Source: Pseudohalocynthiibacter aestuariivivens
Lineage (GTDB): Bacteria; Pseudomonadota; Alphaproteobacteria; Rhodobacterales; Rhodobacteraceae
Length of the DNA stretch: 64,000 nt
Reading direction: 5' to 3'
NCBI RefSeq assembly: GCF_011040495.1
Contig: NZ_CP049037.1
Coordinates: forward strand, 1,426,001 to 1,490,000
In this document: piece by piece, positions 8,658 through 16,928 of the stretch
Numbering within the stretch: position 1 is the stretch's first letter
How the letters are laid out: each line of letters opens with the position of its first letter
Notes under the pieces: generated by a model
Seen by the model: only the letters and a program-made list of their open reading frames with translations
The model's database searches: none
Told to the model about the DNA's origin: nothing
Made by a program: the position numbers and the translations under genes

Positions 8658-9424
8658 GACCAGATTTTCCACGGTGCCTTGTCCGCAGCCCACAAACCTT
8701 CCAGATAATTCCGGTCGCGCAACGTATCCATCGCCGCCCAGAACCCGTCATGCTTGCGTACGGATAACTGACCATCCTTGGCCAGCCCCATCAGGGGCGC
8801 CCCCTCGAAAATGGTGTCATCGCCCTCGATCCGGTTCACAACGGACGGCTCGCAGACCATGAATCCCCCACTGATCCACTGTCCATCCCCCTTGGGTTTT
8901 TCCAGAAACTGGCGCACAGCACTGCCCTCGATATCCAGCGCACCAAATCGGCCCGCCGGTTGCACGGCCGAAACGGTCGCGTCGCGCCCCTCTGCGCGGT
9001 GAAACGCGATCAATGCAGAAATATCAATGTTGCTGACCCCGTCGCCATAGGTCAGGCAAAACGTGTCATCCAGATGCTCCGCGATCCGCTTGATCCGCCC
9101 CCCTGTTTGAGTCAGTTCCCCGGTATCGACCAACGTCACGCACCACGGCTCGGCGCGCTGGCGATGCACCTCCATTTTGTTGTTGGCCAGATCAAAGGTC
9201 ACGTCCGACATATGCAGGAAGTAGTTGGCGAAATATTCCTTGATCTGATACCCACGATAGCCGCAGCAGATCACGAAATCATTCACTCCGAAATGGCTGT
9301 AGATCTTCATAATATGCCACAGGATCGGCCGCCCGCCGATTTCAATCATCGGCTTTGGCGTCAGATGACTCTCTTCGCTGATGCGCGTGCCCAACCCCCC
9401 GGCGAGAATAACAGCTTTGACCAT
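8654..9424 (-). CDS. rfbF: Glucose-1-phosphate cytidylyltransferase
   Basis: First gene of the CDP-sugar operon. It joins CTP and glucose-1-phosphate to make CDP-glucose. The 256-residue protein begins MVKAVILAGGLGTRISEES, the nucleotidyltransferase signature, followed by TPKPMIEIGGRPILWHIM and the metal-binding region LTYGDGVSN, all diagnostic of RfbF. The start at 9424 follows a GGAGG ribosome site 8 nt upstream; a longer frame to 9502 is open but has no such site. The operon promoter should lie between 9425 and the divergent methyltransferase gene at 9591. Confidence 0.95.
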   Translation of the reverse strand: MVKAVILAGGLGTRISEESHLTPKPMIEIGGRPILWHIMKIYSHFGVNDFVICCGYRGYQIKEYFANYFLHMSDVTFDLANNKMEVHRQRAEPWCVTLVDTGELTQTGGRIKRIAEHLDDTFCLTYGDGVSNIDISALIAFHRAEGRDATVSAVQPAGRFGALDIEGSAVRQFLEKPKGDGQWISGGFMVCEPSVVNRIEGDDTIFEGAPLMGLAKDGQLSVRKHDGFWAAMDTLRDRNYLEGLWAADKAPWKIWS

Positions 9425-9590
9425 GAGGTTCCTCCAAAGGAAGCGAAATGCGCAAAGAGAAGGCGGAAAGCGCACTATTAGCACTCCGTAAGTGAATTTC
9501 AAGTTTCAGTTGATGTGTCATAGGACAATCGGATATTCCCCTGCCATCGACCTCACCGGATGGCGGCAATACTGTTCAGGGCAAAAGCGT

Positions 9591-10784
9591 ATGAAACACC
9601 AGCACACCGCGCCCTGCCCCATATGCGCCAACCGGGTCGGCAATATCCCTCTGGATCACCGCACCCACATCCCTACGTTACAGAATGTGACCCTCGCCAG
9701 CCGATCGGCAGCGCTGGAATTCCCCACCGGCGTTCTGACAATGACGCGATGCGCCGGATGCAGCTTTGTCTGGAACGCGGCTTTTGATCCGGCCCGGATC
9801 ACCTATGATGCGGCCTACAATAACGACGTTACCTATTCCGGCTACTATGTTGCCCATCTCGAGGCGATGGCAGATCGCATCATCGCTGCGGTCCCGGCTG
9901 ACCAGCCGATCCACTATGTCGAGGTCGGCTGCGGCGAGGCCGATTTCCTGCGGCTGGTGGTCCAGCGCGCGCGCGGCAGATGCGTCTCGGCGACCGGGTT
10001 CGACCCTTCCTATGCAGGCCATACCCCCCTGCCCGAGGGCGCGATCGTTCACCGATCCTTCTTTGGCCCCGACCAATTGCCGCAGATCCCCGTAGCCACG
10101 AATGTCATATGTTCGCGTCACACGATTGAACACGTTCCCGATGTTCATGCCTTTGTCAGCGCCCTCTGCGCCCCCATGCAAGACCCCGCACGCCGCTTGT
10201 TTATCGAGACGCCGGATGCCGACTGGATATTGCGCAATACTGCGTTTCAGGACTTCTTTTACGAGCATTGCTCGATCTTCACACCCGCCTGCATGGCCCG
10301 CATTCTGGGGCAGTACGGCCTGAGTGCCCAAACCACATCCGTCTATGGCGGTCAGTATATGTGGACGGAGGCACAGCATGTGCCCGTGACCGATCGGCCC
10401 GACATTCCCCCGGATGACACCCTTGCGCACCGCTACGCAAAAGACAGCACCGAACTGATCCGTCGCTGGGCGGATTTCGTCGCGCGTAACACTCGCAACG
10501 GCCCCGTTGCCATCTGGGGGGCCGCCTCCAAGGGTGTCACCTTTTCCCTGTTGCTGGCCCAGTTGCAGGACGCCGGCGCAAACATCACCTGCGCCATAGA
10601 CCTGAACCGGGCCAAGCAAGGCTGTTACCTGCCCGTCAGTGGCGCACCAGTCGTCAGCCCCGTACAGGCACAGAAAATCGGGGTGCAGAGCATTATCGTG
10701 ATGAACCCGAACTACCTCGACGAGATCACCAAGATGGTGGATGCGATGGGCTGGACCCCGGTCATCGCGACCCTGAATACTTGA
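9591..10784 (+). CDS. SAM-dependent methyltransferase with zinc-finger N-terminus
   Basis: A 397-residue protein with the same architecture as the C-methyltransferase at 5846-7069 but clearly divergent from it: an N-terminal Cys4 cluster (CPICAN ... CAGC), SAM motif YVEVGCGEADFL near residue 115, and a C-terminal domain with VAIWGAASKGVTFSLLL and VMNPNYLDEI. The C-terminal region resembles the carbohydrate C-methyltransferase domain, so a sugar or small-molecule methylation is likely, but the acceptor is unknown. Start 9591 has AGGG upstream. It lies 49 bp before the CmcI-like gene and probably shares its transcript. Confidence 0.8.
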   Translation: MKHQHTAPCPICANRVGNIPLDHRTHIPTLQNVTLASRSAALEFPTGVLTMTRCAGCSFVWNAAFDPARITYDAAYNNDVTYSGYYVAHLEAMADRIIAAVPADQPIHYVEVGCGEADFLRLVVQRARGRCVSATGFDPSYAGHTPLPEGAIVHRSFFGPDQLPQIPVATNVICSRHTIEHVPDVHAFVSALCAPMQDPARRLFIETPDADWILRNTAFQDFFYEHCSIFTPACMARILGQYGLSAQTTSVYGGQYMWTEAQHVPVTDRPDIPPDDTLAHRYAKDSTELIRRWADFVARNTRNGPVAIWGAASKGVTFSLLLAQLQDAGANITCAIDLNRAKQGCYLPVSGAPVVSPVQAQKIGVQSIIVMNPNYLDEITKMVDAMGWTPVIATLNT

Positions 10785-10833
10785 AATTGGGGCTGCGCCA
10801 TTCCGCGTGGCCCAAACGATTGGATGAACCCGA

Positions 10834-11604
10834 ATGACTGATTTCCCCAAAGAAGTAAGAGACCGCATCGCCACCTATCCCAACGAAACGGAAATGGTCA
10901 CAACTGCCGCCGCCTTCCTTCGGGCATCAACACAGCCCAAATACTGCTACAACTTTGCATGGCAGGGCCGTCCGATCATCCAGTACCCTCAGGACATCGT
11001 CGCGATGCAGGAACTGATCTGGGGGGTAAAGCCAGACCTGATCATCGAGACGGGCATTGCTCATGGTGGATCGCTGATCTTTAGCGCGTCAATTCTGGCC
11101 ATGCTTGACATGAATGACGCAATCGAAGCCGGTCAGCCCCTCGACCCTGCGATCTCCCGACGCAAGGTTCTGGGCATTGATATCGACATCCGTGCGCATA
11201 ACCGCACCGCCATCGAGGCACATCCAATGGCCTCGCGCATACAGATGATCCAAGGATCAAGCATCGCCGATGATGTAATCGCACAGGTCCGTGACGTCGC
11301 CGCCGGATACGACCGTGTTTTGGTCTGCCTTGACAGCAACCACACGCATGATCACGTCCGGTCCGAGTTGGAGCTTTATGCGCCGCTCACCTCTCTTGGC
11401 AGCTATTGCGTGGTCTTTGATACGCTGATCGAGGACATGCCAGCCGACGAATATCCCGACCGCCCTTGGGGTCCGGGCGACAACCCAAAAACCGCCGTAT
11501 GGGATTATCTCAAGTCACATCCCGAATTCGAGATCGACAAATCCGTGGCAGACAAGCTGCTGATCACCGTCGCCCATGACGGGTTTCTCAAACGCATCGG
11601 CTAG
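10834..11604 (+). CDS. Cephalosporin hydroxylase family protein (CmcI-like)
   Basis: A 256-residue protein of the CmcI family, a Rossmann-type methyltransferase fold named after a cephamycin gene. Visible family motifs are WQGRPIIQYPQD, IIETGIAHGGSLI (SAM/glycine loop), VLGIDIDIR and VLVCLDSNHTHDHV, which holds Asp/His residues at the expected metal site. In bacteria such genes are frequent in polysaccharide loci and the chemistry there is usually a methylation of a glycan or lipid group, although no substrate is known here. It follows a methyltransferase and converges on a glycosyltransferase, with only 20 bp between stops. Confidence 0.85.
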   Translation: MTDFPKEVRDRIATYPNETEMVTTAAAFLRASTQPKYCYNFAWQGRPIIQYPQDIVAMQELIWGVKPDLIIETGIAHGGSLIFSASILAMLDMNDAIEAGQPLDPAISRRKVLGIDIDIRAHNRTAIEAHPMASRIQMIQGSSIADDVIAQVRDVAAGYDRVLVCLDSNHTHDHVRSELELYAPLTSLGSYCVVFDTLIEDMPADEYPDRPWGPGDNPKTAVWDYLKSHPEFEIDKSVADKLLITVAHDGFLKRIG

Positions 11605-11624
11605 GGACGCGGCACCATGCCGCC

Positions 11625-12869
11625 TCATAGCTGGCGGTGATAAGCCTTTGATCGATGCCGCGCCGCCGACCATGCGGCCCCCCGCGTCATCTGGCCCTCG
11701 ATCACGGCACCGAATTCATCACCCAGAATACCATCGCAAACCTGCGCAGCCGTCAGGATGGTATTCTCGCCATCCTTCGCGGCCAGCACGCGAAAGCTAT
11801 GTATCTGGTTACGCAACCGCATGATGCGTTCGCGCGCACTGCGCTTGGGCTTTGGTGGCATCAGTTTGGCCGCTGCGAATTCTTCCGTCGTGCCCGTCTG
11901 TTCGGCATATTTGTGCAGAATCGCGTCGATCCGCGCCGTCGCCTCCGGGTTGCCCGGCTCCGCACTCAACCCATAGCGATACCACCGCGCAAGATCAGGT
12001 CGGCACGCCGTATGCCCCATCCGCGCGATCACCGTCTCTAGCGTGGCAAAGAACGCCAGCGGTATCGTCAACGCGTGATCAAAGGCGTCCTCCAGCGGAT
12101 CGGCCTTGTTCTCGGCGGTAAAGGCGCGCCCCGCATTGCCGCCCTCAGCGTCCGTCCGTCCGCCATGATGCGCGCCACCAGTGCTGACCGGGCTGTGGCC
12201 GCTGATCGTGAATGGATGATCGGCATGCAGGAACGCCCCGCCGGTCAGGGTGGTGCGATACTCGAAATTCACATCCGGGATCGCACTGTCAAAGAACACA
12301 CCCGGAGCCGGAGCCAACCGCTCCAGAAACCCGCGCGAAACGCACCCGTGATAAACATTCGGCGTGACCGGGGCGATGGCGCTCAACTCGCACCGGCGCA
12401 GCGCCCCCAGATTTCGCTCTTTCGGGTCGTATTGGATGCAGCCGCCGAAAGTACTGTGCCGATAAAACCTCAGACCGCCGGTCTTCTTGCCATAGCCACC
12501 CACTGGCCAGCCATAGGTCGCCCGCGCCCATGACATGCCGTCGGGCCGGTGGCGTTCCAAGAGGTGGCGCAGGTACCGGAACTGCCCAGGCACGATCCCG
12601 TCATCATCGCCAAAGAACAAAACATACGAGCCCGTACTGGCCATCAGTGCATGGTTGAAGTTTTCACGCATCGAGATGCGCGCGCCGGTATTGATGCATC
12701 TGACCCGAGGATCGGTGATCTCGCTCAGCACCTCGCCGGTATGGTCCTGGCTGAAATTATCGCACACGACGATTTCGATATCGTCATCGTCGATCTCCAG
12801 CGCAGTCCGGATCGCGAAGGGCAGATAATCAGCGCGCTCGCGTGTCGGGATAATGATGCTGATCTTCAT
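11625..12869 (-). CDS. Family 2 glycosyltransferase
   Basis: A 414-residue GT-A fold enzyme beginning MKISIIIPTRERADYLPFAI, the GT2 nucleotide-sugar domain. The metal-binding acidic cluster is FFGDDDG near residue 88, and EIVVCDNFSQDHTGEV is typical GT2. The C-terminal half after about residue 220 is not recognisable beyond a basic region near residue 345 (KPKRSARERIMRLR). Probably it transfers one of the sugars made by this locus onto a surface glycan at the cytoplasmic face of the membrane. No transmembrane segment is evident. The 188 bp upstream of it, up to the diguanylate cyclase stop, contains no gene I can support. Confidence 0.85.
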   Translation of the reverse strand: MKISIIIPTRERADYLPFAIRTALEIDDDDIEIVVCDNFSQDHTGEVLSEITDPRVRCINTGARISMRENFNHALMASTGSYVLFFGDDDGIVPGQFRYLRHLLERHRPDGMSWARATYGWPVGGYGKKTGGLRFYRHSTFGGCIQYDPKERNLGALRRCELSAIAPVTPNVYHGCVSRGFLERLAPAPGVFFDSAIPDVNFEYRTTLTGGAFLHADHPFTISGHSPVSTGGAHHGGRTDAEGGNAGRAFTAENKADPLEDAFDHALTIPLAFFATLETVIARMGHTACRPDLARWYRYGLSAEPGNPEATARIDAILHKYAEQTGTTEEFAAAKLMPPKPKRSARERIMRLRNQIHSFRVLAAKDGENTILTAAQVCDGILGDEFGAVIEGQMTRGAAWSAARHRSKAYHRQL

Positions 12870-13057
12870 ACTGTTCCGGTCGCGATTCTCTAAGATAGCA
12901 AATCTGGTAGCCTAAAGGTCGCGGCGTTTCACCCAGAACTTCCGCCTCGCGCTATTTTCACGCCCCTGACTGCCCCTAGGAAGCAGCTCCTACGATGCTT
13001 CCTGCGCTTCATCTACCTGCCTTGCAATCGGTCACATCGCCGCTACCTCTTGATGCG

Positions 13058-14113
13058 CTATTCCGGCGTGGCCGGCCGCGCCATCGGATTACCTGCCCGC
13101 ATATCCGCCTCAAACGCCATGTGCCGCCCCCGGCCATTCTCCTTGGCCGCATAGAGAGCAATGTCGGCATCCTCCATCATCCGCGTTAGCGTCGGATAGG
13201 CGTAATCACAGCTTAGCACCGACCCAGCGCTGGCTGAGATGCGGCACGTCTGGCCATTGAAAGCCATCGGCACCTCGAGCAACGAAATGAGCCGTGCCGC
13301 GATGTCGCGCACCCGTTCCGGATCGGTCAGACGCGCGAATATCAGGAGGAATTCATCACCTCCGACCCGCGCGACAGTATCCTCATTGCGGGTTTCCGCG
13401 ACCATGATCCGCGCCACCTCGCGCAGAACATGATCACCCGCCGCATGTCCCATCGTGTCGTTGACCGCCTTGAAAAAATCGAGGTCGAGATGCATCAGCG
13501 CAAACTCCTGTTCGCTGTCGACCAGTTGCTCCAGCAGATAATCAGCAGCGCGGCGGTTTTTCAGTCCCGTCAGCTGATCGGTGTAGGCTTTTTCTTCTGC
13601 CGCGATCATCGCCCCCTGCAACCGCAGGTTCAGCGTCTGCGACGCTTCCATCGCCGCGGTCTTGGCCTCCATCAGATAGAGCATTTCGATGGTCAGATCG
13701 GTCGCGGCAAAATCGGCACTGGTCAGGTTGAACGCCCGCACCGCCTCGACCACCGAGATGCCAAACGACAGGTTCACGACCGCCCCGCCCGGCGGCCCCA
13801 TGCCGCTGCCCTGCGCACCATCGGTTTCGGGCAGCGGCATCAAGACCCCCTTGAGGTCGGTGCGCGTCGGTCCCCGCAGTTGCAGATGCAGTTTCTCGCC
13901 CGCATGGGCGCGCAGCGCGTCCATGGACCCGTCAATGCGCGGTCGGCGTATCTCGAACCGCTCTGAAAACCGGGGGCCCAGCGCCACAACATCCGGCCCC
14001 AGCTTGCGCAGGGTCGGTCCCGCATGGACAATATGGCCCGTCGCGTCCAAAACCACATTCATAGGGCACAGCATGTCCAGCAATCCGATGAATTCCGGCT
14101 CGGCTCCGTGCAT
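13058..14113 (-). CDS. Diguanylate cyclase with H-NOX-associated N-terminal domain
   Basis: A 351-residue soluble protein. Residues 1-130 resemble the HNOBA/PAS-like domain found in proteins partnered with H-NOX sensors; a helical linker rich in Ala and Glu (about 140-175) leads into the cyclase domain. The active site is GGDEF at 251-255, preceded by RNED at 242-245, the RxxD inhibitory site, so both cyclic-di-GMP synthesis and product inhibition are predicted. It starts directly after the stop of the H-NOX gene with no gap, which implies translational coupling. Together they form a predicted nitric-oxide-responsive c-di-GMP switch. Confidence 0.9.
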   Translation of the reverse strand: MHGAEPEFIGLLDMLCPMNVVLDATGHIVHAGPTLRKLGPDVVALGPRFSERFEIRRPRIDGSMDALRAHAGEKLHLQLRGPTRTDLKGVLMPLPETDGAQGSGMGPPGGAVVNLSFGISVVEAVRAFNLTSADFAATDLTIEMLYLMEAKTAAMEASQTLNLRLQGAMIAAEEKAYTDQLTGLKNRRAADYLLEQLVDSEQEFALMHLDLDFFKAVNDTMGHAAGDHVLREVARIMVAETRNEDTVARVGGDEFLLIFARLTDPERVRDIAARLISLLEVPMAFNGQTCRISASAGSVLSCDYAYPTLTRMMEDADIALYAAKENGRGRHMAFEADMRAGNPMARPATPE

Positions 14114-14701
14114 CTATTCCGCCCTCGCACCCAGATCGAACTGTCGGCCGCTGGCGTAAACCATGCTGAGCAGCTGAATCTCGATGATCTCGCGGCCTGC
14201 ACCTCCGCCCTTGTGTTCCAGCAGGACCAACGCGCCATAATCATCTGCCAACGCCCGCAACAACCCCACAATCACATGACCAAAGCCAGCGTGTCGCGAT
14301 TGGCAAATCAGGCTGAAACTATCTGCCGCATGTTCGCGCAGCTCCAGTTGTGGCAGATCCAGATCCGACACCGCCAAACGCGCGCGGGCTGGCAGGTCAT
14401 CCAGAGAATGCAGGAATTCGGTGAACGTGCTGCCGCCAAACCGCAGCAGGCGTCGCAGCGCCTCGACCTTCGGGTGCGACACCAGATAGGTGCCGATATC
14501 CTCCAGAATATCCGCCACGGGCCTGTCCAGAACATTCTGGGCCGCCACCAGCACATCCACCGTGACATGGTCATCATAGGTCAGCATCGCCTCGAACTCG
14601 TTATAGTCCAGCGCGCCGCGGCGCATCACCTGCTGCCATGTGTCCCGCCCATAGGTATCGCGAACGAACCGTTCGATGGCCCGATTGATCAGCCCGTGCA
14701 T
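14114..14701 (-). CDS. H-NOX heme nitric oxide/oxygen-binding protein
   Basis: A 195-residue heme sensor beginning MHGLINRAIERFVRDTYG, the H-NOX signature start. The likely proximal heme ligand is His98 in TEFLHSLDD. The propionate-binding Y-x-S-x-R motif of the family aligns here with C133-Q-S135-R-H137, so Tyr and Arg appear replaced by Cys and His; that is unusual and might change heme affinity. ATG 14701 has GGAG upstream and gives the canonical N-terminus; an in-frame GTG at 14722 is less likely. The protein should bind NO and control the cyclase encoded immediately downstream. Confidence 0.9.
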   Translation of the reverse strand: MHGLINRAIERFVRDTYGRDTWQQVMRRGALDYNEFEAMLTYDDHVTVDVLVAAQNVLDRPVADILEDIGTYLVSHPKVEALRRLLRFGGSTFTEFLHSLDDLPARARLAVSDLDLPQLELREHAADSFSLICQSRHAGFGHVIVGLLRALADDYGALVLLEHKGGGAGREIIEIQLLSMVYASGRQFDLGARAE

Positions 14702-14775
14702 ATCTCGCTCCGTATTAGACACAGGACAAGATCACAGCAGAGGCTTAACATCCTCTCAACACCATCGCAGATGGG

Positions 14776-16527
14776 TCAGTTTTGCGGCACCAGCCTGATC
14801 CCACCAATATCCAGTACGTTGCGCGGAACCGGCGTGATTTCGAACCGCCCTTCCAGCACATCAATGATCGCGGACGGCTCCAACAGGGGCATTCCGCTCC
14901 CTCCCGGCTGAACCGGCCCACCGCGCGCCACGAGGATATCACCGCGCAGATCCAGCGACAGCATCCGCACCCTGTCTTCGCTGGCGGAAAAAAGGGCAAT
15001 CGCCTGCGGGTGCGCGCGCAGCGGATCAAACTCCGTCACGACCATAACACAGGCAGGGTGCCCACCGGGCAGGGTGCGCGCACATGCTTGATGCAATTGT
15101 CTGCGGTCGCGTTCGCTCAACTGATCAAATGCGCCGGGTGGCAGACTGGCCCCCTCTGGCCGCAGCGGGACGATCCCATTCAGAGTCTCGATCTGCGGAT
15201 TGTTCATCCCGCGTTCGAACGCCCAGCGCGTCTTGGCATTCTGCGCATCGGCCACAGCCTTGACCAGAATCTCGTGATCCTCGCGTTGCGTCAGTTCCAG
15301 TATCCGCACCAACCCGGCGCTGCCTGCCCGGCCCCATTCATGCGACATCTCCCACAACGCCAGCTGGTCGGGGGCCACCCCCGATTCTGCGCGTGCCACC
15401 TGACTGCTCACCGACAGGCGTTCGGCATTCAGCACCGGTGATAACCATAATGCGGCAATCAGGATCGTGCCCAGCGCCATCCAGCGGTTCGCCTGCCGCA
15501 ACCGCGCCGCCCAGCCCGCACGGCGGAACACCGCCACCGCATAGGCCAGAGCATAGATCAACACCACCACCGCCGCGACCAGCGCGGCCACCCGATCCGG
15601 CGTCAGCCCGTATTGCGCCACCCGCATCCACACGGCAACGACAGCCAGCATCGCAGGCACTGGTGTCAGGATTGCCAGCAGCTTGGTCGCGGTGACCATG
15701 TGGCCCACGACCGCCTGATCGTCATCACGGTGTACCGCTGTGGTGATCAACGTGATCGCCGCACAACTGACCGCAATCAACGTCGCCGCTGCCGAGAACC
15801 CACCAAAAAGTCCACTCAAACCGCGCATCGGCAAGGCCAGAATGAAAATGCTCAACACTACCAGCAGCACGGGCAGCAATACCCTGAGCAACTGGATAAT
15901 CAGAAACGGCGAGACGAACTCGCTCAACTCATGTACGATGGCCAGCCCCAGCCCCAGCGCCAGCCCACTCAGCAGAAATGGCACCGGGTCAATATCCAGC
16001 AGCCTGTCGATTATGTTGATGCCCACCAGACCCAGCAACGAATCCGACAGCATCACCACACCCCAGACGACCGCCACGAAAAGCAGCGCAGCCGCATAAC
16101 GCACGACAATGGTCCAGGCCGCGTCAAACAGCAGCCGGTAATCCCGCCAGCCGTCCTGCTCTTGCAATCCTGCCGCCACAAAGGGCACCGCAATGACCAG
16201 CATGTAGATAAAGGCCAACACATGATGTTCGGTGTCCAGAAACGACTCGGTCAGGTCATAGCGAAAGCTGGCCCAGATCAGTAACAGAACGGCCAACAGG
16301 CTCAGCACACCCGCGGCCAGCACCGCACGCGGCAATCGCACTGGTCCCAGCAACGCCAGCAGGACACCAAACAACGCCGACCCGCCCGCCACCAGAAACA
16401 GGACCAGTCGGGCGTTCGTCACCATGTCGGGAACCAGATCATAGAGCGCCCACAAGGACAGCCCCGCCATCGCTCCTATCAGTGCCAGAGAACCGCGCGC
16501 CACCGCGCTGTTGGTTTGTTCCGCCAT
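14776..16527 (-). CDS. DUF4153 domain multi-pass membrane protein
   Basis: A 583-residue inner-membrane protein. The first 390 residues hold about ten hydrophobic segments typical of DUF4153, and the C-terminal 190 residues form a hydrophilic domain with proline-rich stretches that should lie outside the membrane. Function of the family is unknown to me. ATG 16527 is preceded by GGGAGAG, and the upstream extension that remains open to 16650 runs into the riboswitch region without a ribosome site. It is transcribed divergently from the thiamine operon and toward the H-NOX gene, 74 bp away, so the three genes might share a transcript. Confidence 0.8.
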   Translation of the reverse strand: MAEQTNSAVARGSLALIGAMAGLSLWALYDLVPDMVTNARLVLFLVAGGSALFGVLLALLGPVRLPRAVLAAGVLSLLAVLLLIWASFRYDLTESFLDTEHHVLAFIYMLVIAVPFVAAGLQEQDGWRDYRLLFDAAWTIVVRYAAALLFVAVVWGVVMLSDSLLGLVGINIIDRLLDIDPVPFLLSGLALGLGLAIVHELSEFVSPFLIIQLLRVLLPVLLVVLSIFILALPMRGLSGLFGGFSAAATLIAVSCAAITLITTAVHRDDDQAVVGHMVTATKLLAILTPVPAMLAVVAVWMRVAQYGLTPDRVAALVAAVVVLIYALAYAVAVFRRAGWAARLRQANRWMALGTILIAALWLSPVLNAERLSVSSQVARAESGVAPDQLALWEMSHEWGRAGSAGLVRILELTQREDHEILVKAVADAQNAKTRWAFERGMNNPQIETLNGIVPLRPEGASLPPGAFDQLSERDRRQLHQACARTLPGGHPACVMVVTEFDPLRAHPQAIALFSASEDRVRMLSLDLRGDILVARGGPVQPGGSGMPLLEPSAIIDVLEGRFEITPVPRNVLDIGGIRLVPQN

Positions 16528-16668
16528 CGTCACTCTCCCGCCGACCCTGCGTTCTATTCCTGCATCTATGCCAAGCGCGCGGCGTCTTGAACAGGGGCAG
16601 CCTGCATTCACACCATCCCGCGATGCAGGTCTTGCCCCCGCCTGCGCCACTTGCTAGACCCCGTTGCA

Positions 16669-16759
16669 TCCGTTGGGGTGCTCTGCTGCAATGCAGGGCT
16701 GAGAGGCATCGCGCCAACCCACCGAACCTGATCCGGTCAATACCGGCGGAGGGAACGGA
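16669..16759 (+). ncRNA. TPP (THI-box) riboswitch
   Basis: The conserved thiamine-pyrophosphate aptamer is directly visible: GGGGTGC near 16676, CTGAGAGG near 16699 and the pyrophosphate-side segment with CCGAACCTGATCCGG followed by AATACCGGCGGAGGGAA. The terminal stem P1 pairs TCCGTT (16669-16674) with AACGGA (16754-16759). The last bases of P1 run straight into GGAG, which serves as ribosome site for the ATG at 16766, so ligand-stabilised P1 can hide that site. Repression at translation by intracellular TPP is therefore the simplest model. It controls the salvage operon that follows. Confidence 0.95.
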
Positions 16760-16765
16760 GCATGC

Positions 16766-16909
16766 ATGGCCCAAATCCGGCTGCCGCATATTTTCCGTCT
16801 TTTCGCCCGTGACCCAAGCGTGGAGACGATGATGAACCTTGCCGCCTTCCTGCCCATTCGTCGCATCGTCGAGCGCGCCATCACCCCGACCCGGCCTTTT
16901 GCATCCTAA
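16766..16909 (+). CDS. Small ORF directly after the TPP riboswitch (47 aa)
   Basis: An unrecognised 47-residue basic peptide, MAQIRLPHIFRLFARDP... ending ...TRPFAS. The ATG lies 5 nt after a GGAG that is the 3' edge of riboswitch stem P1, giving it the best ribosome site of the leader. A second in-frame start (ATG ATG at 16829-16834) has its own GGAG and would give 26 or 25 residues. It stops 19 nt before thiY, whose own GGAG site is separate. It might be a real small protein, or a translated leader that couples riboswitch control to thiY. Coding status is not proven. Confidence 0.45.
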   Translation: MAQIRLPHIFRLFARDPSVETMMNLAAFLPIRRIVERAITPTRPFAS

Positions 16910-16928
16910 TCCCTATGGAGACCCTGCC

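Noticed and set aside
9678..10874. Nearly 400-codon minus-strand frame opposite the methyltransferase at 9591
   Set aside because: The plus-strand protein has zinc-finger, SAM and C-terminal domain motifs; the antisense frame has none.
15613..16284. Glutamine- and histidine-rich plus-strand frame opposite the DUF4153 gene
   Set aside because: The low-complexity product is the antisense of hydrophobic membrane helices, a common artefact.
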